Part shown: piece after piece, positions 18,332 through 26,368 of the stretch
How positions within the stretch are numbered: position 1 is the first letter of the stretch
How the letters are laid out: each line of letters starts with the position of its first letter
Source of the DNA: Cupriavidus alkaliphilus
Lineage (GTDB): Bacteria > Pseudomonadota > Gammaproteobacteria > Burkholderiales > Burkholderiaceae
Reading direction: 5' to 3'
Assembly: GCF_900094595.1 (NCBI RefSeq)
Contig: NZ_FMAD01000016.1
Location: forward strand, 62,001 to 126,000
Length of the DNA stretch: 64,000 nucleotides
Translations under genes and position numbers: made by a program
Notes under the pieces: generated by a model
The model's database searches: none
What the model was told of the DNA's origin: nothing
The model's input: only the letters and a program-made list of their open reading frames with translations

Positions 18332-18600
18332 ACAGCGTCGTGCCGACCCTCATCGAAGTGGCGGCCGCCGAAGGCAGGCTGCAGCTCGACTGGCCCGACG
18401 GCCGGCGCCAGTCACTGGAACATGCACGGCTTCGCGCCGCATGCCGTTGCGCTGCCTGTCGTTACCAGGCGGTGGAAGCCGTCACGGCGCAAGGCGTGCG
18501 CATTGTTGCAGTGGCAGAGATGGGGTATGGCATCCAGCTGTTCTTCAGCGACGGACATGAGCGCGGCATTTATCCGTGGTCGTACCTGCAGATGCTGTAG
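18328..18600 (+). CDS. DUF971 (GBBH-like N-terminal domain) protein
   Basis: A 90-residue protein of the DUF971 family, the same fold as the N-terminal domain of gamma-butyrobetaine hydroxylase. Visible marks are the LDWPDGRRQSL start, Cys-rich CRCAAC (a probable zinc knuckle) and the ending YPWSYLQ. Family members are often found next to iron-sulfur or Mrp/ApbC proteins and may have an accessory role; no activity is proven. Its start codon overlaps the HEAT gene stop (ATGA), so the two are translationally coupled. It is the last gene of the operon that begins with the AprA-like flavoprotein. Confidence 0.82.
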   Translation: MNSVVPTLIEVAAAEGRLQLDWPDGRRQSLEHARLRAACRCAACRYQAVEAVTAQGVRIVAVAEMGYGIQLFFSDGHERGIYPWSYLQML

Positions 18601-18979
18601 CACTAGCGCGTTCGAGCAGCCACCCGCGTGGCCGCGCCACCTCGATGCCGAGCGGAGATCGCGCATCGCTGGCCGGCCCAAAGTATAGCGAAGCTGGTGC
18701 CAGGACGGTTGACGGGCACGGGGGGTGTAGGCGCAGTTCGCCAGCAGTCCGGCCTGCGCCCCCTCTGCCGGTGTAACGCCGGGAGCTTCCCGACAGGCAA
18801 AGGCAGCAAATTCCTTGCGTCCGCACAGACGCCACCACATGCCGGTGGCTGGGCGAAGACCTAAAGCATCGGTGAACAAAGAAAAGCCCGCTGCGAGCGC
18901 GGGCTGGAATTTCTTCGGTGAAAGGGAGGAGACGGGGGTGAGTATGAACCCTAGCAGCACCGTCAGGCGGTTATAGCGC
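18601..18979. other. Intergenic stretch without a recognisable gene
   Basis: About 380 bases between the convergent DUF971 gene and the YoeB toxin gene. The only feature I can support is the hairpin at 18885-18905. A minus-strand open frame crosses the whole region but shows no family signal and overlaps DUF971. Confidence 0.5.
18878..18906 (-). terminator. Rho-independent terminator of the toxin-antitoxin operon
   Basis: On the minus strand AGCCCGC and GCGGGCT pair perfectly across a seven-base loop and are followed by TTTTCTTT. It lies about 75 bases after the YoeB stop codon. Confidence 0.75.
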
Positions 18980-19249
18980 TTACTTGTCGCCATAGTGAAG
19001 CCGACAAGCGATGATGGTCAGTTCATCGTCGTTGGCGAAATACACCAAGCGGTTGCTGTCGTCGATGCGCCGTGACCAGTAGCCCGACAGGTTGCCTTTC
19101 AGCGGCTCGGGCTTGCCGAGCCCGTCGAACGGTTCGCGTTGGGCGTCCTGGGTTAGGGCATTGATGCGCTTGAGCGTTTTCTTGTCTTGGCCCTGCCAAT
19201 AGACATAGTCTTCCCAAGCATCGGCCATAAAGGTCAGCTGGCGCCTCAT
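18980..19249 (-). CDS. yoeB: YoeB-family toxin (Txe/YoeB, ribosome-dependent mRNA endonuclease)
   Basis: An 89-residue RelE-superfamily toxin. The YoeB hallmarks are DAWEDYVYWQ near the N-terminus and the C-terminal YWSRRIDDSNRLVY followed by CRLHY. The Glu, Arg and the terminal His-Tyr are the usual catalytic set of this mRNA interferase. Its start codon overlaps the antitoxin stop by four bases, so it is co-translated with YefM. Length matches E. coli YoeB (84 residues). Confidence 0.92.
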   Translation of the reverse strand: MRRQLTFMADAWEDYVYWQGQDKKTLKRINALTQDAQREPFDGLGKPEPLKGNLSGYWSRRIDDSNRLVYFANDDELTIIACRLHYGDK

Positions 19250-19509
19250 TCAGCATCCGGGTCGATCAGGTCGTGCTTCTCGGCCATGCCAGCGCGGTGC
19301 TGCTGTATCGACCGCAGCAGGCGCGCTGCGTTAGCCGGCGAGTTGAGCAGGTGCATCGTTTCCATCCAGCTGTCGTACTGCTCCTGCGACATGATGACCA
19401 CGTTCGGCGCGTCGCGGCGCGTGATGAGCACCGCGTCGTGGTCGGCAATGGCCTGGTCCATGACTGCCTTTAGGTTGCTGCGGGCGTCGGAGAAATGGAT
19501 GGTACGCAT
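19246..19509 (-). CDS. yefM: YefM-family antitoxin (Phd/YefM)
   Basis: An 87-residue antitoxin. The N-terminal Phd/YefM DNA-binding domain is clear (ARSNLKAVMDQAIADHDAVL and the ITRRDAPNVVIMS strand); the C-terminal tail wraps and neutralises the toxin. A GAGGAG ribosome site precedes the ATG. The start lies 32 bases from a TTGTACAA palindrome that matches the YefM operator core, so autoregulation with YoeB is expected. Confidence 0.92.
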   Translation of the reverse strand: MRTIHFSDARSNLKAVMDQAIADHDAVLITRRDAPNVVIMSQEQYDSWMETMHLLNSPANAARLLRSIQQHRAGMAEKHDLIDPDAE

Positions 19510-19540
19510 ACCGCACTCCTCGGATAACTGGTACTATAAC

Positions 19541-19548
19541 TTGTACAA
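19541..19548. promoter_or_regulatory. YefM operator palindrome
   Basis: TTGTACAA is palindromic and contains TGTACA, the core of known YefM-YoeB operators. An imperfect second copy (GGTACT) lies about ten bases closer to the gene, which suggests the usual long plus short operator pair. Confidence 0.6.
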
Positions 19549-19659
19549 CTATAGCAGGTCTGCGTGCAGAGTGGATTGGGGAGACACATGGCTGTGTAGC
19601 CGCGGTTAGCAGCGGCCCGTATAAGCAGGAAAGGCCACGTTGAGGATCGGTGAAATCAA

Positions 19660-19690
19660 GGGCTTGGAGCGATCCAGGTCCTTTTTTTTG
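19660..19690 (+). terminator. Intrinsic terminator with GCGA loop
   Basis: GGGCTTGGA and TCCAGGTCC pair (with two G-T wobbles) around a GCGA loop and run into eight Ts. No plus-strand gene ends just upstream, so it may have come with the adjacent IS relic. A close copy sits at 58837. Confidence 0.6.
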
Positions 19691-19694
19691 GGGT

Positions 19695-19823
19695 TCATCG
19701 AGGAATACCGGGGAAGGCTGCGCGGATCTTGAGGAAGAAGTATTCCTCGTCGCGATAACCGTAGGCCCGGCACTTGATCACTTTGATAGTGTTGTTGATG
19801 CCCTCGACAGGCGCTCGATCCCA
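19695..19823 (-). pseudogene. C-terminal fragment of an ISL3-family transposase
   Basis: The last 42 codons of a minus-strand frame read APVEGINNTIKVIKCRAYGY then RDEEYFFLKIRAAFPGIPR and a stop. This is the conserved end of ISL3-family transposases, with the catalytic Glu in EGINN. The rest of the enzyme is missing; upstream bases to 20006 stay open but show no family signal. Confidence 0.75.
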
Positions 19824-20050
19824 GCCCACGGCTCGAGCGCCTGCGATGGCCTGGTGCCGAATCTTGCCGACCGGCGCGAAGCCGTGGATGATGACGCCTG
19901 AAAGCAACCGTGCCGCCCGTGCCGGCCGGCGAGGCGGCGCATGGCATGCCTGCTGGCTGCTCTGACCTGAGAACATCGCAACGAGGTAGAACCTTGTTGT
20001 TGCCATTTTCCGGTGATGGGATCGCTCAAATGAGCCAGCGCGCCGAAGGC

Positions 20051-20962
20051 TCAGTTGTGGTCAAACGCCGTCACCTTTGGTAGCACCACGGCGAGATAGT
20101 CCACGAGCGTGCGGACCGCTGGAAGCAGGCCCGTGCGATAGGGGATGAGGGCGGTGATACGAGCGTCCGCCGCAATCCAATCCGGCAATATCTGCCTGAG
20201 CGAGCCGGCCGTTAGCTCCGCCTGACAGGCGTACACCGGCAGCGCGGCGACCCCCACGTTCGCACACGCCGCCTCTTTCAGCGAGATCAGGCTGTTGCTG
20301 AGGAATCTCGGTTCAAACTGCACCGTGGCCACGCGCTTGTCCGGGCCCAGCAATTGCCATGGCGACGCGCCCTTGCCGGCCATGGCAAGGATGGCGTGAG
20401 ATTCCAGCGCCGCGGGCTCTGCCGGCACTGACGTTCGCTCGAGATAGTCCGGGCCTGCGAAGAGATACCACGGCGTCCTGGCCAGGGGATGCTGAACCAG
20501 GTTGGAGTCCTGCAGCTGGCCGACATGGCCTCTGATCGCCAGATCGAAGCCCTCGCCGACGATGTCCACGACCCTGTCCGTGGCAGTTTCTTCGATCCTG
20601 ACCTTGGGGTGGTCGCAGAGAAAGGTCGGCAAGACATGGCGCAGCGCGAACTGGGCAATGTCCGTCGCCGTCGTCACGCGGATCACGCCGCTCGGCTCTG
20701 CCAGCCGCTGACGCATCGCTTCCTCGGCAAGCTCGGCGCTGCGCATCAGCGCCATGGCGTACTGGTAGAACTCCTGCCCCACCTCCGTTACCGCGAACTG
20801 GCGCGACGTCCGGTTGATCAGTCGCACGCCCAGCGAGGATTCCAGTTCCTTTACGCGGTGACTCAGCGTGGACTTCGGAAGCCGGAGTGCTTCCCCGGCC
20901 GCGGTGAATCCGCCACGGTCGACCACCTGCACAAAGTAATAAACGTCCTTTAGGTCGAGCAT
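20051..20962 (-). CDS. LysR-family transcriptional regulator, LinR-like position
   Basis: A 303-residue LysR-type regulator: N-terminal helix-turn-helix (GGFTAAGEALRLPKSTLSHR, RVKELESSLGVRL) and an inducer-binding domain of the aromatic/CrgA-like subgroup. It is transcribed away from the ring-cleaving dioxygenase gene at 21281 across a 318-base gap, the classic LysR activator layout and the same as linR next to linED in Sphingobium. It likely responds to a (chloro)hydroquinone or its oxidation product; that is inference. Confidence 0.88.
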   Translation of the reverse strand: MLDLKDVYYFVQVVDRGGFTAAGEALRLPKSTLSHRVKELESSLGVRLINRTSRQFAVTEVGQEFYQYAMALMRSAELAEEAMRQRLAEPSGVIRVTTATDIAQFALRHVLPTFLCDHPKVRIEETATDRVVDIVGEGFDLAIRGHVGQLQDSNLVQHPLARTPWYLFAGPDYLERTSVPAEPAALESHAILAMAGKGASPWQLLGPDKRVATVQFEPRFLSNSLISLKEAACANVGVAALPVYACQAELTAGSLRQILPDWIAADARITALIPYRTGLLPAVRTLVDYLAVVLPKVTAFDHN

Positions 20963-21280
20963 TTCATGGAGGCTTGCCGGCCATTCCCATGGGGGCGGCG
21001 ATGGTCAAGAAGCGAGTGGGTGACGCGGATCATACTCCACGCCCGCAGCCCGCTGCCACCCGGGCAAGCCCTTGGCGCATCGCCGCGTTTGCGGCGGCCG
21101 CCGGGTCCATTTTTTCCTGCCCGGCGGAACGCTCCGCGTCTCGACAGGGCGCCATTGTCCAAGTTTGCCGAACCCTGCGTACAACCCCTGACGACTGCCC
21201 AAGCGGAATCTGCCGTCATAAGCTGTTGCGCAGGAGCGGCTGTGCGCTGTTTCCACATCCCTATTTAAACTGGAGAGGAC
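20963..21280. promoter_or_regulatory. Divergent promoter region between LysR and dioxygenase genes
   Basis: A 318-base gap between divergent genes. Just before the dioxygenase lie TATTTA (a possible -10) and the ribosome site GGAGAGGAC. I could not fix a LysR T-N11-A box with confidence. Confidence 0.4.
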
Positions 21281-22231
21281 ATGACAATGCTCAAGGGATT
21301 TCATCACCTGACTGCCGGCGTGCGGCACGCGCAGGAGGATGTCGATTTCTACGTCAAGCTGCTCGGGCAGAGCCTCGTGAAAAAGACCGTGCTGCTCGAC
21401 GGCGAGGATCCCATCTACCACCTGTACTACGGCAACGCGAATGGCGATCCGGGAACGCTGGTGACGTCGTTTCCGTTCCGCCAGCGCGGGGTCATGGCAC
21501 GCCAGGGATCGGGCCAGGTGCGCGTCATCAACTACTCGGTGCCAAAGGGCTCGCTCGAGTTCTGGCGTAGCCGCTTCGATGCCATGAACGTGCCGTATGA
21601 CAGCGAGATCGTCGAGCGCTTCGGCGAGCGTCGCCAGCGGTTCGAACATCCGTGTGGCATCGAGTTCGATCTCGTCGAAACGGATCTCGACCCGCGTCCG
21701 GCTTGCGTCGCAAGCGATATCCCCGCCATCCATGCCATCCGCGGCGTGCACAGCATCACCCTGTCGCTGCGCGATGTCGCTGAATCCATCCGCTTCATGA
21801 GCGAAGCGATTGGCTTCCGAAACGTCGGCCAGGCGGGGCCGTACTACCGCTTTGAGACGTACACCGGCGGCCCGGGTAAGGTCGTCGAGTTCCTGCATGA
21901 GCCCGACCGGCATCAGGGCTCGTCGATCTACGGCGAAGGGACGATCCACCATGTAGCCTTCGCCGTGGACAACGTCGAACAGCAGACGATCCTGAAGGAA
22001 AAGCTGTTTGCGCTGGGCTACATCGACACTTCCGAGTCGGTGCACCGCAATTACTTCCGCTCGATGTACTTCAAGATGCCCGGCGGCGTGATGTTCGAGG
22101 CCGCCACCACCGACATCGGCTTCGCGATCGATGAAGCGCCCGGCCATTTCGGCGAAGAGTTCCAGCTCCCGCCCTGGCTGGTGGATCGCAAGGACGAACT
22201 GCTGGGCCGGCTCGAGCCCATTTCTGCATGA
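21281..22231 (+). CDS. Ring-cleaving hydroquinone dioxygenase, PcpA/LinE/MhqO-like
   Basis: A 316-residue two-domain vicinal-oxygen-chelate dioxygenase that opens hydroquinone-type rings with Fe(II) and O2. The key residues known for PcpA are all visible: His8-His9 near the N-terminus, His224 (TIHHVAF), Arg256, Tyr263 and Glu273 (MFEAA). That makes an active 2-His-1-carboxylate enzyme likely. The ATG at 21281 follows GGAGAGGAC. A WrbA-like quinone reductase follows with a four-base overlap. A LysR gene lies divergent, and LinD-like GST and maleylacetate-reductase-like genes are in the same region. The expected substrate is a (substituted) hydroquinone. Confidence 0.88.
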   Translation: MTMLKGFHHLTAGVRHAQEDVDFYVKLLGQSLVKKTVLLDGEDPIYHLYYGNANGDPGTLVTSFPFRQRGVMARQGSGQVRVINYSVPKGSLEFWRSRFDAMNVPYDSEIVERFGERRQRFEHPCGIEFDLVETDLDPRPACVASDIPAIHAIRGVHSITLSLRDVAESIRFMSEAIGFRNVGQAGPYYRFETYTGGPGKVVEFLHEPDRHQGSSIYGEGTIHHVAFAVDNVEQQTILKEKLFALGYIDTSESVHRNYFRSMYFKMPGGVMFEAATTDIGFAIDEAPGHFGEEFQLPPWLVDRKDELLGRLEPISA

Positions 22232-22248
22232 GGTTGCCGGAGATCGAT

Positions 22249-22875
22249 ATGCGCAAGCCAAAAGTACTGATCGTTTTCTATTCACGGAACAGCTCTACCG
22301 AGCTGCTCGCCAAGGCTGTCGCCGAGGGCGCCCTCGAGGCTGGCGCCGAACTGCGCATTCGGCGTGTGCGGGAGTTCGTCGGCCCCGATGTCATGCGGCA
22401 GGCGCCGGGCTGGCTCGAGAACGCCACGGAGATGAACGCGAAATATGAGGCGCCGACCGAAGCCGATGCCGAGTGGGCCGACGCGATCGTGTTCGGCACG
22501 CCGACGCGGTTCGGGACGATCTCGGCCGAACTCAAATCGTATATCGACGGGCTCGGCGGCCTCTGGTTCGCGGGCAAGCTCAACGGCAAGGTGGGCTCGG
22601 TGTTCGGTACGACGTCCTCGCGCCACGGCGGCAATGAAGCCACGCTACTGGCGGCCTACACGCCGATGGCGCACCTGGGACTGATCATCGTTCCGCTGGG
22701 CTATGCCGACGCGGCGATGTTCAAGGCTGGCACCCCGTACGGCGCAACGCACGTCTCGCACCGTGACACCGTGAAGCCCGACGACGATCACCTCGACGTT
22801 GCACGGTACCAGGGCCGCAGGGTGACGACTGTTGCCCGCGCCCTGCACGTCCAGCCGGAGCCGGTAGCAGCCTGA
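22249..22875 (+). CDS. NAD(P)H:quinone oxidoreductase, WrbA family
   Basis: A flavodoxin-fold FMN protein of 208 residues from the ATG at 22249 (GGAG six bases upstream), or 215 residues from the ATG at 22228 that overlaps the dioxygenase stop. The FMN loop is SRNSSTE near the N-terminus; FGTPTRFGTIS and GTTSSRHGGNE are typical WrbA segments. It would reduce benzoquinones to hydroquinones, keeping the substrate of the preceding dioxygenase in its reduced form. A perfect terminator follows the stop. Confidence 0.9.
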   Translation: MRKPKVLIVFYSRNSSTELLAKAVAEGALEAGAELRIRRVREFVGPDVMRQAPGWLENATEMNAKYEAPTEADAEWADAIVFGTPTRFGTISAELKSYIDGLGGLWFAGKLNGKVGSVFGTTSSRHGGNEATLLAAYTPMAHLGLIIVPLGYADAAMFKAGTPYGATHVSHRDTVKPDDDHLDVARYQGRRVTTVARALHVQPEPVAA

Positions 22876-22895
22876 ACGTAGAGCTTGAGCGCAAG

Positions 22896-22930
22896 AAAGG
22901 GCGGAGACTCGCAGTCTCCGCCCTTTTTCT
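22896..22930. terminator. Strong bidirectional terminator
   Basis: AAAGGGCGGAGACT pairs perfectly with AGTCTCCGCCCTTT around a CGC loop, with T-runs outward on both strands. It sits between the convergent WrbA and LinD-like genes and can serve both. Confidence 0.92.
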
Positions 22931-22965
22931 TCATCGGCACAGGCCGGTAACAGGATGGCTGCCGC

Positions 22966-24012
22966 TCAGGCCGGGGACGTCTCCACGCAGCTTCCCAGGG
23001 CGTCCATCTGTTGCGATGGCGGCAGCGAGTCGATAGTGGCGCGGATCGCCTCCCTGCAGAGCGAAGGGCGCTTGGCCAGCATCTCGGCATAGCGGGCAAC
23101 GTTGGGCAGGTCGTCCCACATTGGCGCGAGCCCGAGGTATGCCAGCCGCACCAGGTTGACACCCCACAGCACATCCCCCAGAGAGAACGCGTGTCCCGCA
23201 ACATACTGCGCTGGTGCAGTCACCAGGGTACGGTCCAGCTCCTTCAACACGCGTTCGACGTGATGGCGCGCGGCGCGCTGGAATGCGGCATCGCGGCGCA
23301 CCGCCCGGCCGCCTCGCTCCTTGGCGAGCTTGGCGCGATAGGCGGCAACGAGTTCGTTGTCTTCGGCATTGTCGGCGAGCATGGCCTCGATCGCGGCGAT
23401 CTTGTGATCGTAGACTGTTTCCATGATCGCCTTGAGCGCGTCGGGCCGCCGGTCGGCGTCGGGATGCGAGCCATAGAGCAGGGCGCCGTTCGGCATCTGG
23501 TCGACAATCTCCACTTGACGCATTACCGCGGCACGCTCCTGGTCATCGTCGGGCAGGAGCTGGATTGGCGCGCGCGACACCGCGTCGAGATAGCAGCAGA
23601 TGCGCCGCGAATCCGCGATCACGCGGGAGGCTTCGTGGTCGACGAGCAACGGCACCGCGCAGGGATCGAACCCATCGGTGTCCACGGAGGGACGTCCGCT
23701 ATAGCCGGTGACGAACTCCCGTCCGATTTCCTGTCCGGCTATCAGCCGCAGGCGGACGTAGGGCGGGTGATAGTGTTCTGCCGGAATGACGCCGTCCGGA
23801 CCCATCGCGCTCAGGATCAGCATGTCGTTCGATCGGTACGGCAACCGTTTTTCCAACAGCACCGTGCGTACTTTCTGGGAGCACAGGGAACTCGCGGCAT
23901 GGAACAGCTCGAAGCGCGGGTTTGCATCGTTCCCCACGATGGTGATCCGTGCAGGATCGGCGATGGCAGCGCGGGCACAGGCTGCCAGGCTGCTTATGGA
24001 ATCATTGTGCAT
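22966..24012 (-). CDS. LinD-like glutathione S-transferase family protein
   Basis: A 348-residue GST-family protein, much longer than usual GSTs (about 210) but the length of LinD, the 2,5-dichlorohydroquinone reductive dechlorinase. Shared-looking marks include ARITIVGNDANPRFELFHAA, then SSLCSQKVR with Cys44, VPLLVDHEASRVIADSRRIC and QVEIVDQMPN. LinD uses glutathione to remove chlorine from hydroquinones. The nearby PcpA/LinE-like dioxygenase and maleylacetate-reductase-like genes support that pathway. A different glutathione-dependent step on a hydroquinone or its ring-opened product is possible. It is the last gene of a minus-strand operon that starts at 27486. Confidence 0.8.
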   Translation of the reverse strand: MHNDSISSLAACARAAIADPARITIVGNDANPRFELFHAASSLCSQKVRTVLLEKRLPYRSNDMLILSAMGPDGVIPAEHYHPPYVRLRLIAGQEIGREFVTGYSGRPSVDTDGFDPCAVPLLVDHEASRVIADSRRICCYLDAVSRAPIQLLPDDDQERAAVMRQVEIVDQMPNGALLYGSHPDADRRPDALKAIMETVYDHKIAAIEAMLADNAEDNELVAAYRAKLAKERGGRAVRRDAAFQRAARHHVERVLKELDRTLVTAPAQYVAGHAFSLGDVLWGVNLVRLAYLGLAPMWDDLPNVARYAEMLAKRPSLCREAIRATIDSLPPSQQMDALGSCVETSPA

Positions 24013-24032
24013 GGTTTCTTCCAGCTCGATGG

Positions 24033-24950
24033 TCAGTCACGCCGTCCCATTTCCCGGCCGCCTTGCTGCCCGCGGGCGTGCGGGCACACCGCGGGTGGAT
24101 CGCCGATGAAGCCGCGCGCGGACCAGAGTTCCGGGAACGGGATCTCGTTCATGGTTGGCAGCAGCCAGGCAATGCCCTCGGTGCCGAAGTAGGCCGGCCT
24201 TGCGCCGAAGGTCCGGCGCGTGGCCATCAGGTGCAGGTGTTTCCATGCGGCGAATCCCTCCGCGATATCGGCCAGCGTCTCGCCGAGCTGCTGCAGTTCG
24301 CGGTGCTGGTCCGGATCGGCGTAGACGTCGCGCCAGACCTTCTCGACCGCCTGGTCCGGCGTATAGGGCATGCTGAAATCGCGGTCGAGTGCCGGCGTCG
24401 GCACGGCGAAGCCCTGGCGGCTCAGATGGGCAAGCACGTCGTCGTACAGGCTCGGCTCTGCCAGTGCTTTGCTGAGTTGCTGCCAGCGGTGGGGCTGCGG
24501 CAGGAAGTGCTGCAGGTGCTCGCCCTGCTTGATGCCGAGCAGGTAGACCATCTGGCGGAAGGTCCAGCCCTGGAGCGCGGTGTCCTTGCCATACTTCGGA
24601 CCAACGCAGGACAGGATCGCCAGCAGGTCGACCGGTGTCATCCACGCAATGGAGCGCCAGGTCGCATTGAGCGGCTCGTGGTGGGCGACGACGCGCCGCA
24701 ACGTGCGGCAGGCGCCAGCCAGGTCGTCGGCACGCAGTTGCGCCTGCGCGGCCTGGATTTCCCGGATGATCAGCATCCAGTAGAGCTCGGACACCTGCGC
24801 CGACACGATCCAGGCGTGCTCGCCGGGATGAGCGCTGACGGGGTGCTGCAGCGAGTGGAGCAGCTCGGTCTGCAACCAGTCGCTGTAGGGCGTATGGCCG
24901 GCGGGCGCTTCTGCCGGCGCCAGGGATGCGGGCTTGACGGTATGGTTCAT
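24033..24950 (-). CDS. Tryptophan 2,3-dioxygenase-like haem dioxygenase
   Basis: A 305-residue member of the tryptophan 2,3-dioxygenase superfamily. TDO-like segments are visible: ELYWMLIIREIQ (helix lining the site), the GWTFRQMVYLLGIKQGEHLQ stretch, and WKHLHLMATRRTFGARP then FGTEGIAWL (haem-ligand His region and substrate-ammonium loop). I start at the ATG at 24950; the longer frame to 25409 overlaps the amidase gene. True kynA genes sit with kynurenine genes, but here the neighbours are an amidase and hydroquinone enzymes. The substrate may be another N-heterocycle or hydroxylated indole whose ring opening gives an N-formyl group. That is inference. Confidence 0.78.
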   Translation of the reverse strand: MNHTVKPASLAPAEAPAGHTPYSDWLQTELLHSLQHPVSAHPGEHAWIVSAQVSELYWMLIIREIQAAQAQLRADDLAGACRTLRRVVAHHEPLNATWRSIAWMTPVDLLAILSCVGPKYGKDTALQGWTFRQMVYLLGIKQGEHLQHFLPQPHRWQQLSKALAEPSLYDDVLAHLSRQGFAVPTPALDRDFSMPYTPDQAVEKVWRDVYADPDQHRELQQLGETLADIAEGFAAWKHLHLMATRRTFGARPAYFGTEGIAWLLPTMNEIPFPELWSARGFIGDPPAVCPHARGQQGGREMGRRD

Positions 24951-24973
24951 GCTGGTCTCCTCGTGGTGGTGGG

Positions 24974-26368
24974 TCAGGGCAAGTCTGGTGCACCGCAGGC
25001 GGTCCCCAGCAACGACTCCATCTGCTGCGCGACCCGCAGCAGCGCAGCGTCGCCGCCGGGCCGGGCGACGATCTGCAACGCCGCCGGAAGGCCGCCGTTG
25101 CGGGACGGCAGGGGAATCGAGATGGCGGGAAAGCCGGCGAGGTTGAACGGGGCGGTGTAGGTCATCAGGGCTTCGCGAACCGTGCCGGTCCAGTCGCCGA
25201 TGCCGACCGTGCCGGCGTCGCGGCGCGGCGCGGTGCAAGGGCAGGTCGGCAACACGAGAAAGTCGAACGCCGACATTGCCGCATGCAGCCGGGCCGTAAA
25301 CTCTCGCCTCGCCTGCTGGGCTGCCGCATAGGCGCGCAGATCCATGGCCTGTGCGCGCCGGAGTCGGTCGACCGTTTCCGGGTTGTAATGCGTGGCGATG
25401 CGATCCCACTCGTGGCGGCGCAGATGCTCGATGCCGCCCTCGATGAGGACGATGGCCGCGAAGGCATCGAACACGGTGTCGAACATGGCATCAAACCGAC
25501 GGGTTCCGCCGAGGTCCTCGCAGGCAAAGTCCTGGGCCAGTTTTTCAACTGCTCCATCGAAGGCGCTGGCGATCTCCGCACTCAGCGGCACCGGCGCGAT
25601 GTGCCGGACGATGCCGAGGCGAGGGGACAGCCTGGCATCGGCGTGGGAATTCCCGATGCCGACGGCTTCGGCGAGCACCCGCACGTCATCGACCTGTGAG
25701 CCCAGCAGGCCGACATGGTCGCAGGTGAGCGCCAGGGGAAACACACCGCGCGTAGAAAGCGTGCCGAGCGTTGGCTTGAAGCCGACCACACCGCAGAGCG
25801 CCGCCGGAATCCGCACTGAGCCGCCGGTGTCGGTGCCCACGCCCGCCATGACCGCGCCATGCGCGATCGCCGCCGCGGCGCCGCCGCTCGAGCCGCCTGG
25901 AATGCGGGTGTGGTCGCGGGGATTCAGGGTGTCGCCGAAGCTGGGGCTGGCGGTGGTCACGCCCCACGCAAATTCGTGGGTGGTGGTCTTGCCGATGACG
26001 ATGGCGCCGCAATCCGTCAAGATCTTCACGATGTCGGCGTCGGCTGCGGGAACATTGCCGCGGCAGGCCGTCGATCCGTACAGGGTTTCGATGTCCCTGG
26101 TGTCGATCAGGTCCTTGATGGCGATCGGCAGACCTTCCAGCGGGCGCTGGCTGCCTTCGCGGTAGCGACGGTCGCTTTCCGCCGCGGCCTGCAAGGCGCG
26201 CGCCCCGTCAATGGCAGCGAACGCGTTGAGTGACTGTTTGCATGCCTGCGCGCGGTGGAGTGCCGCTTCAGCCAGGCCTGTCGCGGTGATCTCCCGGCTG
26301 GCCAGGGCCTCGAGCGCGTTGCGCAGGCCGGCGGGGTGCGGGAAGCTGTCGGAGGGCTGGCGGTTCAT
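24974..26368 (-). CDS. Amidase (amidase signature family)
   Basis: A 464-residue amidase with the Ser-cisSer-Lys triad visible: Lys85 (PIAIKDLID), Ser160 (PGGSSGG) and Ser184 (DTGGSVRIP). Family members hydrolyse amides of many kinds. Its start overlaps the stop of the maleylacetate-reductase-like gene (TAATG), and the TDO-like gene follows 23 bases later. The three genes are therefore one operon. An amide or N-formyl product of the haem dioxygenase is a reasonable substrate guess; GatA is excluded by context. Confidence 0.9.
   Translation of the reverse strand: MNRQPSDSFPHPAGLRNALEALASREITATGLAEAALHRAQACKQSLNAFAAIDGARALQAAAESDRRYREGSQRPLEGLPIAIKDLIDTRDIETLYGSTACRGNVPAADADIVKILTDCGAIVIGKTTTHEFAWGVTTASPSFGDTLNPRDHTRIPGGSSGGAAAAIAHGAVMAGVGTDTGGSVRIPAALCGVVGFKPTLGTLSTRGVFPLALTCDHVGLLGSQVDDVRVLAEAVGIGNSHADARLSPRLGIVRHIAPVPLSAEIASAFDGAVEKLAQDFACEDLGGTRRFDAMFDTVFDAFAAIVLIEGGIEHLRRHEWDRIATHYNPETVDRLRRAQAMDLRAYAAAQQARREFTARLHAAMSAFDFLVLPTCPCTAPRRDAGTVGIGDWTGTVREALMTYTAPFNLAGFPAISIPLPSRNGGLPAALQIVARPGGDAALLRVAQQMESLLGTACGAPDLP

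Noticed and set aside
18412..18993. A minus-strand frame of 193 codons over the end of the DUF971 gene
   Set aside because: It overlaps DUF971 and the terminator, has no family signal and no ribosome site.
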